Shown: positions 7,137-15,591 of the stretch, one piece after another
Layout of the letters: every line of letters starts with the position of its first letter
Position numbering within the stretch: the stretch's first letter is position 1
Assembly (NCBI GenBank): GCA_020345785.1
Contig: CP070771.1
Location: 2,857,279-2,889,575 of the forward strand
DNA: 32,297 nt
DNA from: Desulfobacterales bacterium
Lineage (GTDB): Bacteria > Desulfobacterota > Desulfobacteria > Desulfobacterales > JAFDCJ01
Reading direction: 5' to 3'
The notes under the pieces: generated by a model
Told to the model about the DNA's origin: nothing
The model's input: only the letters and a program-made list of their open reading frames with translations
Database searches by the model: none
Program-made: the position numbers and the translations under genes

Positions 7137-7163
7137 TAAAGTCCACACCGTTTCTTCCGATAA
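7137..7163 (+). promoter_or_regulatory. Sigma-28 (FliA) promoter of the flagellin operon
   Basis: TAAA (7137-7140), exactly 15 nt, then TCCGATAA (7156-7163); the consensus is TAAA-N15-GCCGATAA, so only one base differs. The predicted transcript start is near 7171, leaving a leader of about 134 nt before the flagellin ATG. Confidence 0.9.
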
Positions 7164-7194
7164 AGAGGTTGAAGGCAAAATCACGGTCACGAAA

Positions 7195-7275
7195 GGAGGG
7201 GGGAAAGAAAGACCGACTGCTTGCCCTTCAAAAACACAATAAAGCATGATTATAAAACATTGGCAAGAACGCCAA
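7195..7275 (+). promoter_or_regulatory. Structured flagellin mRNA leader (G-tract and small hairpin)
   Basis: The leader carries GGAGGGGGG (7195-7203) about 100 nt before the start codon and a hairpin TTGGC-AAGAAC-GCCAA (7260-7275) that ends 17 nt before the ribosome binding site AGGAG (7293-7297). FlbT of Caulobacter binds the 5' leader of flagellin mRNA. FlbT is encoded downstream here, so this leader is a candidate target. That role is inference. Confidence 0.45.
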
Positions 7276-7304
7276 ATAAAAAAACCTAGAAGAGGAGAAA
7301 AATC

Positions 7305-8153
7305 ATGGCATACGGAAGCATTACATTAACGTCAGGCATGCGTCAAAACTTGTTTAGTTTGCAGCGAACCAACAATTTGATGGAGTTAACCCAGGGAAGA
7401 CTCGCCACAGGCAAAAAAGTCAACACTGCTCTGGACGATCCGGTTGCCTTCTTTACGGCCCAGTCCCATGAGCAACGGGCGAGCGATCTGGCATCACGAA
7501 AAGATGAGATGTCAGAATCCGTTCAGCTGTTAAAGGCAGCAGACAACGGCATTGAAGCCATTGCAGACTTAATCGCTTCGGCCAAATCTCTAGCGACTTC
7601 CGCTCTTTCGGGTGAATCAACATCGGATATCTCAACACTGCAAACGCAGTATTTTGACATTTTGAGCCAGATTGACGACCTTGCGGCGGACTCCGGATAT
7701 AAAGGGGTCAACCTGCTGGATAGTACTGCTGTGGTTCATGAAGTTAAGTTCGATGAAACCGGCGACTCAAAGCTCACCATCACCGGATTTGATGCGGATT
7801 CCCAGGGTGCCACCCTCTCGCTGATGACCTTTGGCGCCAATGCTTGGGTCAGCGCAGGGGGTACTGCTGACAAGCTGGATATCAACTCCGCCATCACCCG
7901 GCTTGACAACGCCACTTCAGCGCTGAGAACCGAAGCCAGCAAACTGGCCACCAATTTGAGCGTTATCACGGCCCGCCAGGATTTCACCGGAAGTATGATC
8001 AACACGCTGCGTGACGGCGCGGCCAATCTAACCAACGCCGACATGAATGAGGAAGGCGCCAACATGCTGATGCTGCAAACCCGTCAGGCCCTGAGCACGA
8101 CCTCATTGAGTCTGGCTTCCCAGGCAGCGCAGGCTGTGTTGCGGCTTTTCTAA
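7305..8153 (+). CDS. Flagellin, short D0/D1 type
   Basis: This 282-residue flagellin is the filament subunit, exported by the flagellar type III system. The N-terminal D0/D1 part (about 1-140) includes SLQRTNNLMELTQGRLATGK and the DDPVAFFTAQ segment. The C-terminal D1/D0 part (about 215-282) ends in the typical QAAQAVLRLF. The central segment is only about 60 residues and Ser/Thr/Asp-rich, so the large D2/D3 surface domains are absent. Surface Ser/Thr residues are the presumed sites for the glycosyltransferases encoded downstream (inference). ATG at 7305 has AGGAG 7 nt upstream. A sigma-28 promoter precedes it and a strong hairpin follows at 8200-8221, before flbT and flaF. The association with flbT/flaF resembles alphaproteobacterial flagellins. 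It is the only flagellin gene in the window. Confidence 0.95.
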   Translation: MAYGSITLTSGMRQNLFSLQRTNNLMELTQGRLATGKKVNTALDDPVAFFTAQSHEQRASDLASRKDEMSESVQLLKAADNGIEAIADLIASAKSLATSALSGESTSDISTLQTQYFDILSQIDDLAADSGYKGVNLLDSTAVVHEVKFDETGDSKLTITGFDADSQGATLSLMTFGANAWVSAGGTADKLDINSAITRLDNATSALRTEASKLATNLSVITARQDFTGSMINTLRDGAANLTNADMNEEGANMLMLQTRQALSTTSLSLASQAAQAVLRLF

Positions 8154-8199
8154 CAGCGGCCTATCGCAGTATCGAGCGATTCTGAGCAAACATCCTAAC

Positions 8200-8221
8200 G
8201 GAGGGGGAGTGATCCCCCTCC
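8200..8221 (+). terminator. Terminator-like hairpin between flagellin and flbT
   Basis: Perfect 8-bp GC-rich stem GGAGGGGG/CCCCCTCC with a 6-nt loop, followed by ATTCTTCTGTCTGT (T-rich but without a pure T run). It may end most flagellin transcripts while letting some read through into flbT-flaF, giving far more flagellin than regulator. Confidence 0.65.
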
Positions 8222-8265
8222 ATTCTTCTGTCTGTATTAGATTTAATATCAGACTCGATAAAAAA

Positions 8266-8676
8266 ATGGGACTCAAGATCACCCTCAAACCAGACGAACG
8301 CATGATTATCGGCGGAGCCGTCGTCACCAATAAAAACAGCACCCGCTGTGATTTGCTCGTTGAAAACAACATCCCTATTCTGCGGCAAAAGGATATATTA
8401 AACGAGGATCAGGCAGATTCTCCATGCCGCAAAATATATTTTGTCATTCAGCTCATGTATATTGACGAAGAAAACATGCCGACCTACCACAAAACATACT
8501 GGAATTTAGTCCGGGACATTGTTCAGGCAGCGCCCAGCATGACCGGTTTGATTGACATCATCAGCGAACACATTCTAAACCAACGGTATTACCAGGCCCT
8601 CAAGGCCGCAAAAACTCTGATAAATTATGAACAGGAGGCGGTTAGCAGTGTACAGTCATCAATTGAAAGCTTATGA
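8266..8676 (+). CDS. flbT: FlbT, flagellin post-transcriptional regulator
   Basis: This 136-residue FlbT-family protein begins MGLKITLKPDERMIIGGAVV and continues with ILRQKDIL, KIYFVIQLMYID and a helical C terminus (ISEHILNQRYYQALKAAKTL). Both the order and the length match FlbT. In Caulobacter FlbT binds flagellin mRNA leaders and lowers their stability or translation when assembly is incomplete. The ATG at 8266 is preferred because it begins the conserved domain, though the ribosome binding site is poor. An in-frame GTG at 8209 sits inside the terminator-like hairpin and would add 19 unconserved residues. The gene overlaps flaF by 29 nt and is likely translated in a coupled way from the flagellin transcript or an internal promoter. 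Confidence 0.9.
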   Translation: MGLKITLKPDERMIIGGAVVTNKNSTRCDLLVENNIPILRQKDILNEDQADSPCRKIYFVIQLMYIDEENMPTYHKTYWNLVRDIVQAAPSMTGLIDIISEHILNQRYYQALKAAKTLINYEQEAVSSVQSSIESL

Positions 8677-9055
8677 AGCCGTTGACAAGAAGACAATGTC
8701 CGGCCGCGATGTGGAAGCCGCTGTTCTCACCAAAGCAGCCCTAAAGCTCAAAAAATGCCAGGATAACTGGGATGCCCCCGACCGGGATGAGAAACTGGAG
8801 CTGGCCCTGAAATTCAACCAGCGCATCTGGAGCATATTTCAGGGTGAGATTGCTAGGCAAGACAATCCACTGCCGACCCAGCTGAAGATAAACCTTCTCA
8901 CCCTGAGTGCATTTATCGATCGACGAATTTTTGAAACCATGGCCTATCCAACACCTGACAAGCTCACGGTGATAATTAATATTAACAACAACCTGGCGGC
9001 CGGCCTCAGAGAGCGCCCCTCATCCAGTGACGACCAGGAAACTAGAGTGGCATAA
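8648..9055 (+). CDS. flaF: FlaF, flagellin synthesis/secretion regulator
   Basis: This 135-residue FlaF-family protein is mostly helical. Recognisable parts are HQLKAYEAVDKKTMSGRDVE at the N terminus, AALKLKKCQDNWD and the central ELALKFNQRIWSIFQGEI. In Caulobacter FlaF acts with FlbT to couple flagellin translation to secretion, FlaF promoting and FlbT restraining. The GTG start at 8648 is chosen because AGGAGG (8633-8638) lies 9 nt upstream. An in-frame ATG at 8627 would place that ribosome binding site inside the coding region. The C-terminal 20 residues (ERPSSSDDQETRVA region) are polar and probably disordered. It overlaps the end of flbT. Confidence 0.88.
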   Translation: MYSHQLKAYEAVDKKTMSGRDVEAAVLTKAALKLKKCQDNWDAPDRDEKLELALKFNQRIWSIFQGEIARQDNPLPTQLKINLLTLSAFIDRRIFETMAYPTPDKLTVIININNNLAAGLRERPSSSDDQETRVA

Positions 9056-9401
9056 GGGTCCAATCGGCCTGAAGCCAATAAAAAGGTTTTGTCCCACCTG
9101 CCGCATTTGATGGCCGAACTTCCCAAATACCAAACCAGCTGGAATTGCCACACTCCTCCGGGTTACTGCAATTCTTGCTGAGCTTATATCTCAATTTAAA
9201 TACCGGTCCACCTGCAATCGCAGTCCTGACATGTTCCTGCCACCGCCTGGCTGCCTTTCTGGCAGGATAATTGCATTGATTTTTCTTCATCAGCCGTACC
9301 TAGACATGTTAAGACGCGTTACCCGCCCACCGCTGCGGAGAAAAAAATTGGAGCAAAAATTACCTTATTAGCACCTGAAAGGAAATACAGGAAAACCTAA
9401 A
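9056..9401. other. Intergenic region with sigma-54 promoter
   Basis: This gap lies between flaF and the first large glycosyltransferase gene. It contains the sigma-54 promoter at 9260-9275. An 82-codon minus-strand ORF (9042-9290) spans most of it but has no ribosome binding site, overlaps flaF and covers the promoter; it is not accepted. Confidence 0.55.
9260..9275 (+). promoter_or_regulatory. Sigma-54 promoter of the TPR-GT41-TPR-GT9 gene
   Basis: TGGCAGGATAATTGCA matches TGGCAYRN4TTGCW at all but one position (G for the pyrimidine), with exact GG-N10-GC spacing. It is nearly identical to the promoter at 1764-1779. The predicted transcript start is near 9286, giving a leader of about 116 nt. 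Confidence 0.78.
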
Positions 9402-12400
9402 ATGCCAGCACCGACAGATTCCTTGTCAGCGGACACGCTTTTAAGCGACCCGACCATTAACGAAAGCGGCGCCAGCCCAGCTGACTATGTATGCCTTGGC
9501 AGAGAGCTCAAGAATCAGGGCAAGGTGAACGCGGCCCTGCACTGTTTTCAAAAAGCCTTGCGGCTTGACCCGAACCTTGCCCCGGCTGCCTATTACACCG
9601 CCAATATTTTCCGGCTACAAAAAAATCCTGAGCAGGCCGCTTTCTGGTATAAAAGGACCTTACAAATAAAACCCGATCATGTGGATGCCCATAACGACCT
9701 AGGCGGCGTGTTCAACGAAATGGCCCGCTTCGATGAAGCCGCGGCCTGTTTCAAGCGGGCGATCGCTCTGGAACCGGAATTTGCCGAAGCACACTTTAAC
9801 CTGGGTCTGTCCTTTAAAAATATCGGAAATGTCGAGGCGGCCATCGCCTGTTACCGGAATGCCCTGCAACAAAACCCGCATCTGGTGGAAGCCTATTACT
9901 CCCTGGGCATCGCCCTTCAAGATAAGGGGCGCTACCAAGAGGCTGCCGCCAGTCTTCAAAATGCCCTTCACATCGCACCCGGTTTTGCCGAGGCGCACTA
10001 TAACCTGGGCCTGATATACTTCAGGCAGGCCAGATTTAGGGATGCCGAGATCAGCTATCGGAAGGCTCTTGAAACAAAACCTAATTTTCCGGAAGCCCTC
10101 AATAACATGGGACTGTTGTTCAAGGATCAGGACAAGATATCCGAAGCGATCGCCTGCTATCAGAAATCCCTGGACCTCAAACCAAATTTGGTGGAAGCCC
10201 ATTACAACATGGGAATTGCGCTGCAACTGCTCGGCCGATATCATGACGGACGCCAATATTTCCAACAGGCCTTGAATATCAATTCCGATTATGCACCCGC
10301 CCGCTGGCTCTACCTGCTGTCTCTGCCAATGCTTTACCCAACCGTCGAAGATATTGGGGTTCATCGGCAAAGATTCCGCAATAACCTTGATGTTTTGATT
10401 CGCCGCACGCGCTTGGACAACCGGGCGCAACAAAAACGCGCCATAGATGGCATCGCCAGTACGACGAATTTTTACCTCCAGTACCAGGGCCGGAACGACC
10501 GCGATTTGCAGATAAAATACGGAAAATTCGTCACCCGGGTCATGGCAGCCAATTACCCGGATTGGGCCAAGCCCCGATCAATGCCTCTGTTGGCACCCGG
10601 CGAAAAAATCAGGATCGGTTATGTATCCTCCTTCATGCGCGCCCACACGGTGGGTGAATTCCTGCTGGGCTGGCTGAAAAATCACCGCCGGAACGAATTC
10701 GAAATATTTTGCTACCATATCGGCAATCAAACCGATGTCATGACACCGGAGTTTGTCAAAAACTGTGATCATTTTTATCAGAGCGGCCCGGCGATCGAAC
10801 CGACCGCCGAAAAAATTGTCTCAGATTGTCTGCACGTGCTGGTATACACCGATATCGGAATGAATGCTGCGGCAACCCAACTGGCGGGGCTCCGCTTGGC
10901 GGCAGTCCAGTGCAAGGGCTGGGGGCATCCGGTGACCACCGGACTTCCCACCATGGATTTTTACCTGAGCAGTGACCTTATGGAACCCGAGGATGCCGAC
11001 AACCATTACAGCGAAAAGCTCATCCGCCTGCCAAACCTCGCTCTGGCCTACCAGCCGCCTTCGCTGCCTGTCAACCCAAAAACCAGAAGCGATTTCGGTA
11101 TTCGTCGCCAAGCCTTCGTTTATCTGACCTCCCAGTCATTGTTCAAGTATCTTCCCCAGTACGACCATGTATTTGCGAAGATTGCCGCAAGGGTGCCTCA
11201 GGCCCAGCTGGTTTTTTTGTCGCATTCAAACCTTGAGGTCACTCGTCAATTCCAAGAACGCCTGGCCGGTGCCTTCAGGTCATTGAATCTGCGTTTTGAA
11301 GATTTTTGTCTATTTTTACCCAGGCTAAACTTTGCTGATTTTTTAAGTCTGAATCTTGCCAGCGATGTTTTGCTGGATTCCTTTTGCTGGTCCGGGGGCA
11401 AAACCACCCTTGAAGGCATCACCTGCGGACTGCCGGTGGTGACCTGCCCGGGAAAGCTCATGCGCGGCCGTCATGCGTATGCCATGTTAAAAATGATGGG
11501 CATTGACGATACCATTGCAGCGAATGCAAATGAATACATCGACATATCGGTCCGCCTGGGTTTGAATCAAGAATTTTACCGGACGATGAGAAGACGAATT
11601 GAAAAAGACCGTAGCCGTCTGTACAACGATACCCGCTGCATTCAGGCGCTGGAGGATTTTTACCGCTCGCTGATCCGGGCAGCAGAAGCCGATCAGCCCC
11701 CTCCCAACCTGGAAAAATGTCAACATCAAAAGAGGGATTTATTACCGCAATTCCTCCCTGGGCCTGCCGGTAAAACGCAGCCGGCTGATGCCAGGGCCTA
11801 TTTCCAAAAAGGCGACCAAATGGCTCGCTCAGGCCACTACGCAGAGGCCATTGCAAATTACCAAAAGGCCCTGCAGCTCAAACCGGATTTTGTCGAAGCC
11901 TGCTTTAAGCTGGCCGGTGCCTATCAGGATCTGAAAAACTATGAGGAAGCGATCGTTTATTACCTGCAGGCGGTTCGATTAAAACCCGATTTTTTTGAAG
12001 CCTGCTATAATGCCGGACTGGCATACCAGGCCCTGGGAAAATCGGAGGAGGCCATCGCATGGTACGAACGGACCCTGCACCTCAAACCGGACGTTGCCGA
12101 AGCTTTCAACAACCTGGGCCAAGTGCTCCGGGAGACGGGAAAGAGCGACCGGGCGCAGGTCTGCTTCCTTGAGGCGATCAGGCTGAAACCGGACTTTGCC
12201 GAGTCTTATTTCAATCTGGCGGACCTGCAGTATCGCAAAGGGCAGAGTGAGGCAGCTGAAGAAAACTTCACCCGGGCGCTGCACTTCAAGCCGCATATGA
12301 TCGAGGCCCTCAACAACCTGGGAAATCTATACAAGGATTGCGGCAATTTAAATGCCGCGATTGAAAATTATCGTCGGGTCATCCGGCTCAATCCGCAGCT

Positions 12401-13571
12401 GGCCGAAGCATATTACAACTTGGGCAGCGCTTTGCGACTCCAGGGAAGGTTTTGCGAGGCCATCGATATTTTCAAACAGACCCTGCGGCTCAAACCGGAT
12501 TATGCCGAGGCCTACAACAACCTGGCACTTTCCTATAAAAACCAGGGGCTGCTGGACCCTGCCGTTCACCACTTTACCCGCGCTCTGCAGATCAGTCCCG
12601 ATCTCGCTGAAGCTCACTGGAACCGTTCATTTACGTATTTGCTGCAGGGCGACTTCGCCCGGGGATGGGAGGATTACGAGTGGCGCTTTAAACAGCCCGG
12701 ATGGAAGACCATTTACCCTTTCCGTTACGATAAGCCCCGCTGGGAGGGCATGCCGGCCAGAGATAAAACGATTTTTGTCCACGACGAACAAGGCCTGGGG
12801 GATACCCTCCAGTTTGTGCGTTACCTGCCCTGGGTCAAGGCCCGCTGCGGCACCGTGATCCTTGAGACGCGTAAATCGCTGATGCAATTGTTGAACGGAT
12901 TTCCGGGTGTAGATGAACTGGTTGAACGATCAACAGACGGCGACCCTGGGGTGGCCTTTGACTATTATGTGCCGCTGTTGAGCCTGCCCGCCATTTTCAG
13001 GACAACCGCAAAAAACATACCCGACCAAGTGCCTTACCTGGATGTCAATCCCGCAAAGGCGGAATACTGGCGCCATCGACTGGAGCGCAGCGCAGACAGC
13101 CTGAAGATCGGAATTGTGTGGGCGGGCCGCCCCCTGCATACGAACGATCGAAACCGTTCCTGCCGCCTTGACCAATTTGCAGGCCTGATCGAAATTCCGG
13201 GTATCACCCTCTACGGTCTGCAAAAAGGCCCGGCTGCCGATCAAGCCAAACGGTGCTCTTTTCAGCAGAAATTTGTTAATTGGGGCGAAGAATTTGAAGA
13301 TTTCAGCGATACCGCGGCAGCCGTCGCCTGCCTGGACCTCGTTATTTCCGTGGACACTTCCGTCGCCCACTTGGCCGGCGCACTGGCCAAACCCGTATGG
13401 GTGCTGCTGCCCTTCATCCCGGACTGGCGCTGGATGATGGATCGCCCGGACAGTCCATGGTATCCGACCATGCGATTATTTCGACAGAAAAAGCCATCCG
13501 CATGGGATGAGACGTTCCTGCGGGTAGAAGATGAGTTGCGCCGAGTGGCGCAAGAATCTGCCCAAGAATAA
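9402..13571 (+). CDS. Giant fused glycosyltransferase: TPR - GT41-like - TPR - GT9-like
   Basis: This 1389-residue protein has four parts. TPR array 1 (about 28-305) and TPR array 2 (about 797-1087) show the AEAHYNLG-type repeats. Between them lies a GT41 (O-GlcNAc transferase/SPINDLY-like) domain (about 400-757) with GYVSSFMRAHTVGEF, where H415 aligns with the OGT active-site histidine, K582 in SLFKYLPQ, and a nucleotide-sugar site GGKTTLEGITCGLPVV (665-680). The C-terminal GT9-like domain (about 1090-1389) has DEQGLGDTLQFVRYLP and SVDTSVAHLAGALAKPVW (1316-1333). The likely role is sugar transfer to protein Ser/Thr in the cytoplasm, with flagellin as target by context; TPRs bind the acceptor. 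The GT41 part is divergent from canonical OGT. ATG at 9402 follows AGGA 10 nt upstream. The gene ends 16 bp from the convergent neighbour. Confidence 0.88.
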   Translation: MPAPTDSLSADTLLSDPTINESGASPADYVCLGRELKNQGKVNAALHCFQKALRLDPNLAPAAYYTANIFRLQKNPEQAAFWYKRTLQIKPDHVDAHNDLGGVFNEMARFDEAAACFKRAIALEPEFAEAHFNLGLSFKNIGNVEAAIACYRNALQQNPHLVEAYYSLGIALQDKGRYQEAAASLQNALHIAPGFAEAHYNLGLIYFRQARFRDAEISYRKALETKPNFPEALNNMGLLFKDQDKISEAIACYQKSLDLKPNLVEAHYNMGIALQLLGRYHDGRQYFQQALNINSDYAPARWLYLLSLPMLYPTVEDIGVHRQRFRNNLDVLIRRTRLDNRAQQKRAIDGIASTTNFYLQYQGRNDRDLQIKYGKFVTRVMAANYPDWAKPRSMPLLAPGEKIRIGYVSSFMRAHTVGEFLLGWLKNHRRNEFEIFCYHIGNQTDVMTPEFVKNCDHFYQSGPAIEPTAEKIVSDCLHVLVYTDIGMNAAATQLAGLRLAAVQCKGWGHPVTTGLPTMDFYLSSDLMEPEDADNHYSEKLIRLPNLALAYQPPSLPVNPKTRSDFGIRRQAFVYLTSQSLFKYLPQYDHVFAKIAARVPQAQLVFLSHSNLEVTRQFQERLAGAFRSLNLRFEDFCLFLPRLNFADFLSLNLASDVLLDSFCWSGGKTTLEGITCGLPVVTCPGKLMRGRHAYAMLKMMGIDDTIAANANEYIDISVRLGLNQEFYRTMRRRIEKDRSRLYNDTRCIQALEDFYRSLIRAAEADQPPPNLEKCQHQKRDLLPQFLPGPAGKTQPADARAYFQKGDQMARSGHYAEAIANYQKALQLKPDFVEACFKLAGAYQDLKNYEEAIVYYLQAVRLKPDFFEACYNAGLAYQALGKSEEAIAWYERTLHLKPDVAEAFNNLGQVLRETGKSDRAQVCFLEAIRLKPDFAESYFNLADLQYRKGQSEAAEENFTRALHFKPHMIEALNNLGNLYKDCGNLNAAIENYRRVIRLNPQLAEAYYNLGSALRLQGRFCEAIDIFKQTLRLKPDYAEAYNNLALSYKNQGLLDPAVHHFTRALQISPDLAEAHWNRSFTYLLQGDFARGWEDYEWRFKQPGWKTIYPFRYDKPRWEGMPARDKTIFVHDEQGLGDTLQFVRYLPWVKARCGTVILETRKSLMQLLNGFPGVDELVERSTDGDPGVAFDYYVPLLSLPAIFRTTAKNIPDQVPYLDVNPAKAEYWRHRLERSADSLKIGIVWAGRPLHTNDRNRSCRLDQFAGLIEIPGITLYGLQKGPAADQAKRCSFQQKFVNWGEEFEDFSDTAAAVACLDLVISVDTSVAHLAGALAKPVWVLLPFIPDWRWMMDRPDSPWYPTMRLFRQKKPSAWDETFLRVEDELRRVAQESAQE

Positions 13572-13587
13572 GGCAGGAACCGCGCGC

Positions 13588-15444
13588 CTATACACCAATA
13601 AGATCCAAAAGCTGTTGGGCGCTGTGGGACCAGGTGAATTTTTTGAGATCCTCCCCTGCCCTTTGGCCGATGGTGTTGATTTCCTCCCGGTGGTGATAGG
13701 CATATTCTATTTGGGCCACCAGTTCGTCCAGCGAAGGCTCCTGCCAGCATGCCATCAGCCCGCCGTCGGCCCCTGTGATATGGACATCCCGCAAATCGTT
13801 GAGCAGCAGGGCATTTTGAGGGCTGACAATGTCTTTGTGCCCGCTGGTATTGGAAGCAATCACCGGCTTGCCGCAGGCCATATATTCCATCAGAACCAGG
13901 TTGGTACCCCCTTCACAGCGGTTCGGGAAAATGCCGAGGTCGGTGTGCCGGTAGATCTCTCTTTGCTCTTCGTTGGCGACGAGATCAAGGGTTTGAATCC
14001 GGGCAGGGTCAAGACCATTGAGGACATAGGTATGACGCATGAGATCCTGCCAGGGCTGATTTTGATATTCAAATTTGATGTGCTGCGAGTGAGCCATCAG
14101 CTTGGCGGATTCAGGCCATTTGTTGTACCAGCAGTTTATGAGCACAATGTCCGGATATTTTTCCTGCAGGATTTTAATGGCTTTTAATACGAGATCCTGC
14201 CCTTTGCGCAATTCGAACTTACCTCCGGAGAATATGACAAAATTATGGTCCCTTTTCGCCTCTGTTATGGGATAAAAGAAATGGGGATCAATACCCTGAA
14301 TGAGCACATCACAATTGGTGATTCCTTTTTCAAGCATACGGTCCCGGCACCACGTGGAGCCGCCCAGCACCAGATTGTACTTTTTCGCATTTTCAATAGA
14401 TAATGAGCTTAATTCATTTTCAAAAAAAGTATAGCCATAATTCTCTTTTCCGCGGGCGTGCTCGAACATGGCCCAAAAATCAACACAGGTCAGCGCCTGA
14501 AATAATTTGCCGTTCAAATTTGAATTGTCGGCCGTGCCGTCTTCTTGCCGCAGAACATGACAGCAAGTTATCTTGCTCAATTCACGGGTCAAGTATTCAC
14601 TGCAAACCCCCCATCCGTAATTCTTGCCGGCTACCAGTCCCAGATACAACATCTTGCTTGATCTGCCGGTCTCAGGTAACACAGGGGTCGGTTCATTGCC
14701 TGGAACCAATTTTGTCAAAGGGTTCCCTGCTCCGCGGGTGTCTTGCGCATATTTTGCTGAAACGCCGTTCTTTTCATTGATGGCAAATAACCATCCCCTA
14801 TAGCAGCGTTCATCCTCGCGGCTGGTTTCGGTAAAATGGTAGTGATTCAGACCCAGCTGCTTGATCCGCTTTTCGATCAGCTGCAGGTTGGGCAAATCAT
14901 CCTTAAGATTGGTATTGCGAAAAAACATAAACGCGTTATGGCGGCAAATTCTCAAAAGCTCGTCAACCCATAGGCCGCTGAGAAATTGATCAGCGTCTGA
15001 AATCAGAAAATCATAGACATTGGAAGGGCTTTGTTTGACAAATTCTTCTTCACTGACGGGTGCAATTACCTGAACCCCGGCAGACCGTATTTCATTGATT
15101 CCCGCCGGTTCTGTCATACCCCAGTCGAACCAATTGTCAACACAGGTAAGTTGACCCATGCCATTATAACGCAGGGCATAAATCAAACTCCACGTCAGAT
15201 AACCGGTGCCGATTCCCAATTCCAGAACATTTTGGGGTTTTCTCGCCAGCACCGACCCGGTGACCAACAGGTTGTGGCATCGGTCGACGGCGCCGCGATT
15301 GCTGCGGTGGTCAAAATTCAGAAGGTGATCGAAGTATTTGCGCAGGTGCTTCATAAATTGCCGCTTATAAATGCTTAGTCGTTGATCTCGATATTGCGCA
15401 TATGCAGCGGGGCCCACCGAGATCGAGGGATGAAACAAATCCAT
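13588..15444 (-). CDS. Methyltransferase-GT4 glycosyltransferase fusion
   Basis: This is a 618-residue two-domain protein. Residues about 50-225 form a class I SAM-methyltransferase-like domain with motif I NVLELGIGTGYL (72-83), TCVDNW (100-105) and a FLISDAD strand (146-152). Residues about 262-618 form a GT-B fold GT4 glycosyltransferase: LGLVAGKNYGWGVCSEYL at the N-terminal half, FSGGKFELRKGQDL (405-418), FEYQNQPW, and the family signature PNRCEGGTNLVLMEYMACGKPVIA (507-530, with the catalytic-region Glu residues). It probably adds and caps or methylates a sugar of the glycan. A sigma-54 promoter (15463-15478) predicts a transcript start only about 8 nt before the ATG at 15444, where no Shine-Dalgarno is visible; the next in-frame ATG is M31. 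Confidence 0.85.
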   Translation of the reverse strand: MDLFHPSISVGPAAYAQYRDQRLSIYKRQFMKHLRKYFDHLLNFDHRSNRGAVDRCHNLLVTGSVLARKPQNVLELGIGTGYLTWSLIYALRYNGMGQLTCVDNWFDWGMTEPAGINEIRSAGVQVIAPVSEEEFVKQSPSNVYDFLISDADQFLSGLWVDELLRICRHNAFMFFRNTNLKDDLPNLQLIEKRIKQLGLNHYHFTETSREDERCYRGWLFAINEKNGVSAKYAQDTRGAGNPLTKLVPGNEPTPVLPETGRSSKMLYLGLVAGKNYGWGVCSEYLTRELSKITCCHVLRQEDGTADNSNLNGKLFQALTCVDFWAMFEHARGKENYGYTFFENELSSLSIENAKKYNLVLGGSTWCRDRMLEKGITNCDVLIQGIDPHFFYPITEAKRDHNFVIFSGGKFELRKGQDLVLKAIKILQEKYPDIVLINCWYNKWPESAKLMAHSQHIKFEYQNQPWQDLMRHTYVLNGLDPARIQTLDLVANEEQREIYRHTDLGIFPNRCEGGTNLVLMEYMACGKPVIASNTSGHKDIVSPQNALLLNDLRDVHITGADGGLMACWQEPSLDELVAQIEYAYHHREEINTIGQRAGEDLKKFTWSHSAQQLLDLIGV

Positions 15445-15462
15445 TGGATTGCAACGAAAATT

Positions 15463-15478
15463 TGCAACTTATGTGCCA
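15463..15478 (-). promoter_or_regulatory. Sigma-54 promoter of the methyltransferase-GT4 gene
   Basis: The minus strand reads TGGCACATAAGTTGCA, a match at every defined position of TGGCAYRN4TTGCW with exact GG-N10-GC spacing. The predicted transcript start is near 15452, only about 8 nt from the annotated ATG. Confidence 0.78.
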
Positions 15479-15591
15479 TTGGCCAGATGCGGATCGTTTT
15501 CAACGCCAATTATGGCATTGCCGGATCCAGCCGGCCCCTATCATCTGTCCAAATTGTCTTCGCCGCCTTTTGAGGATACCAAATAGCGGGC

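Larger units (their letters stand above)
6728..7304. other. Intergenic region: dispersed repeat copy B and flagellin promoter/leader
   Basis: This is the divergent gap between the minus-strand HDOD unit and the plus-strand flagellin gene. It holds repeat copy B (6848-7023), the sigma-28 promoter (7137-7163) and the flagellin leader. No small gene is supported. Confidence 0.6.

Noticed and set aside
7260..7275. TTGGCAAG just before the flagellin gene as a sigma-54 -24 box
   Set aside because: No GC element at the required 10-nt distance; the sequence is better explained as a hairpin, and a near-perfect sigma-28 promoter lies upstream.
8209..8265. GTG start at 8209 for flbT
   Set aside because: Its apparent ribosome binding site is the left arm of the terminator-like hairpin, and the 19 extra residues precede the conserved FlbT start MGLKITLKP.
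9042..9290. 82-codon minus-strand ORF (MKKNQCNYPARKAARR...) after flaF
   Set aside because: No ribosome binding site, overlaps the end of flaF and lies across the sigma-54 promoter at 9260-9275; no recognisable domain.
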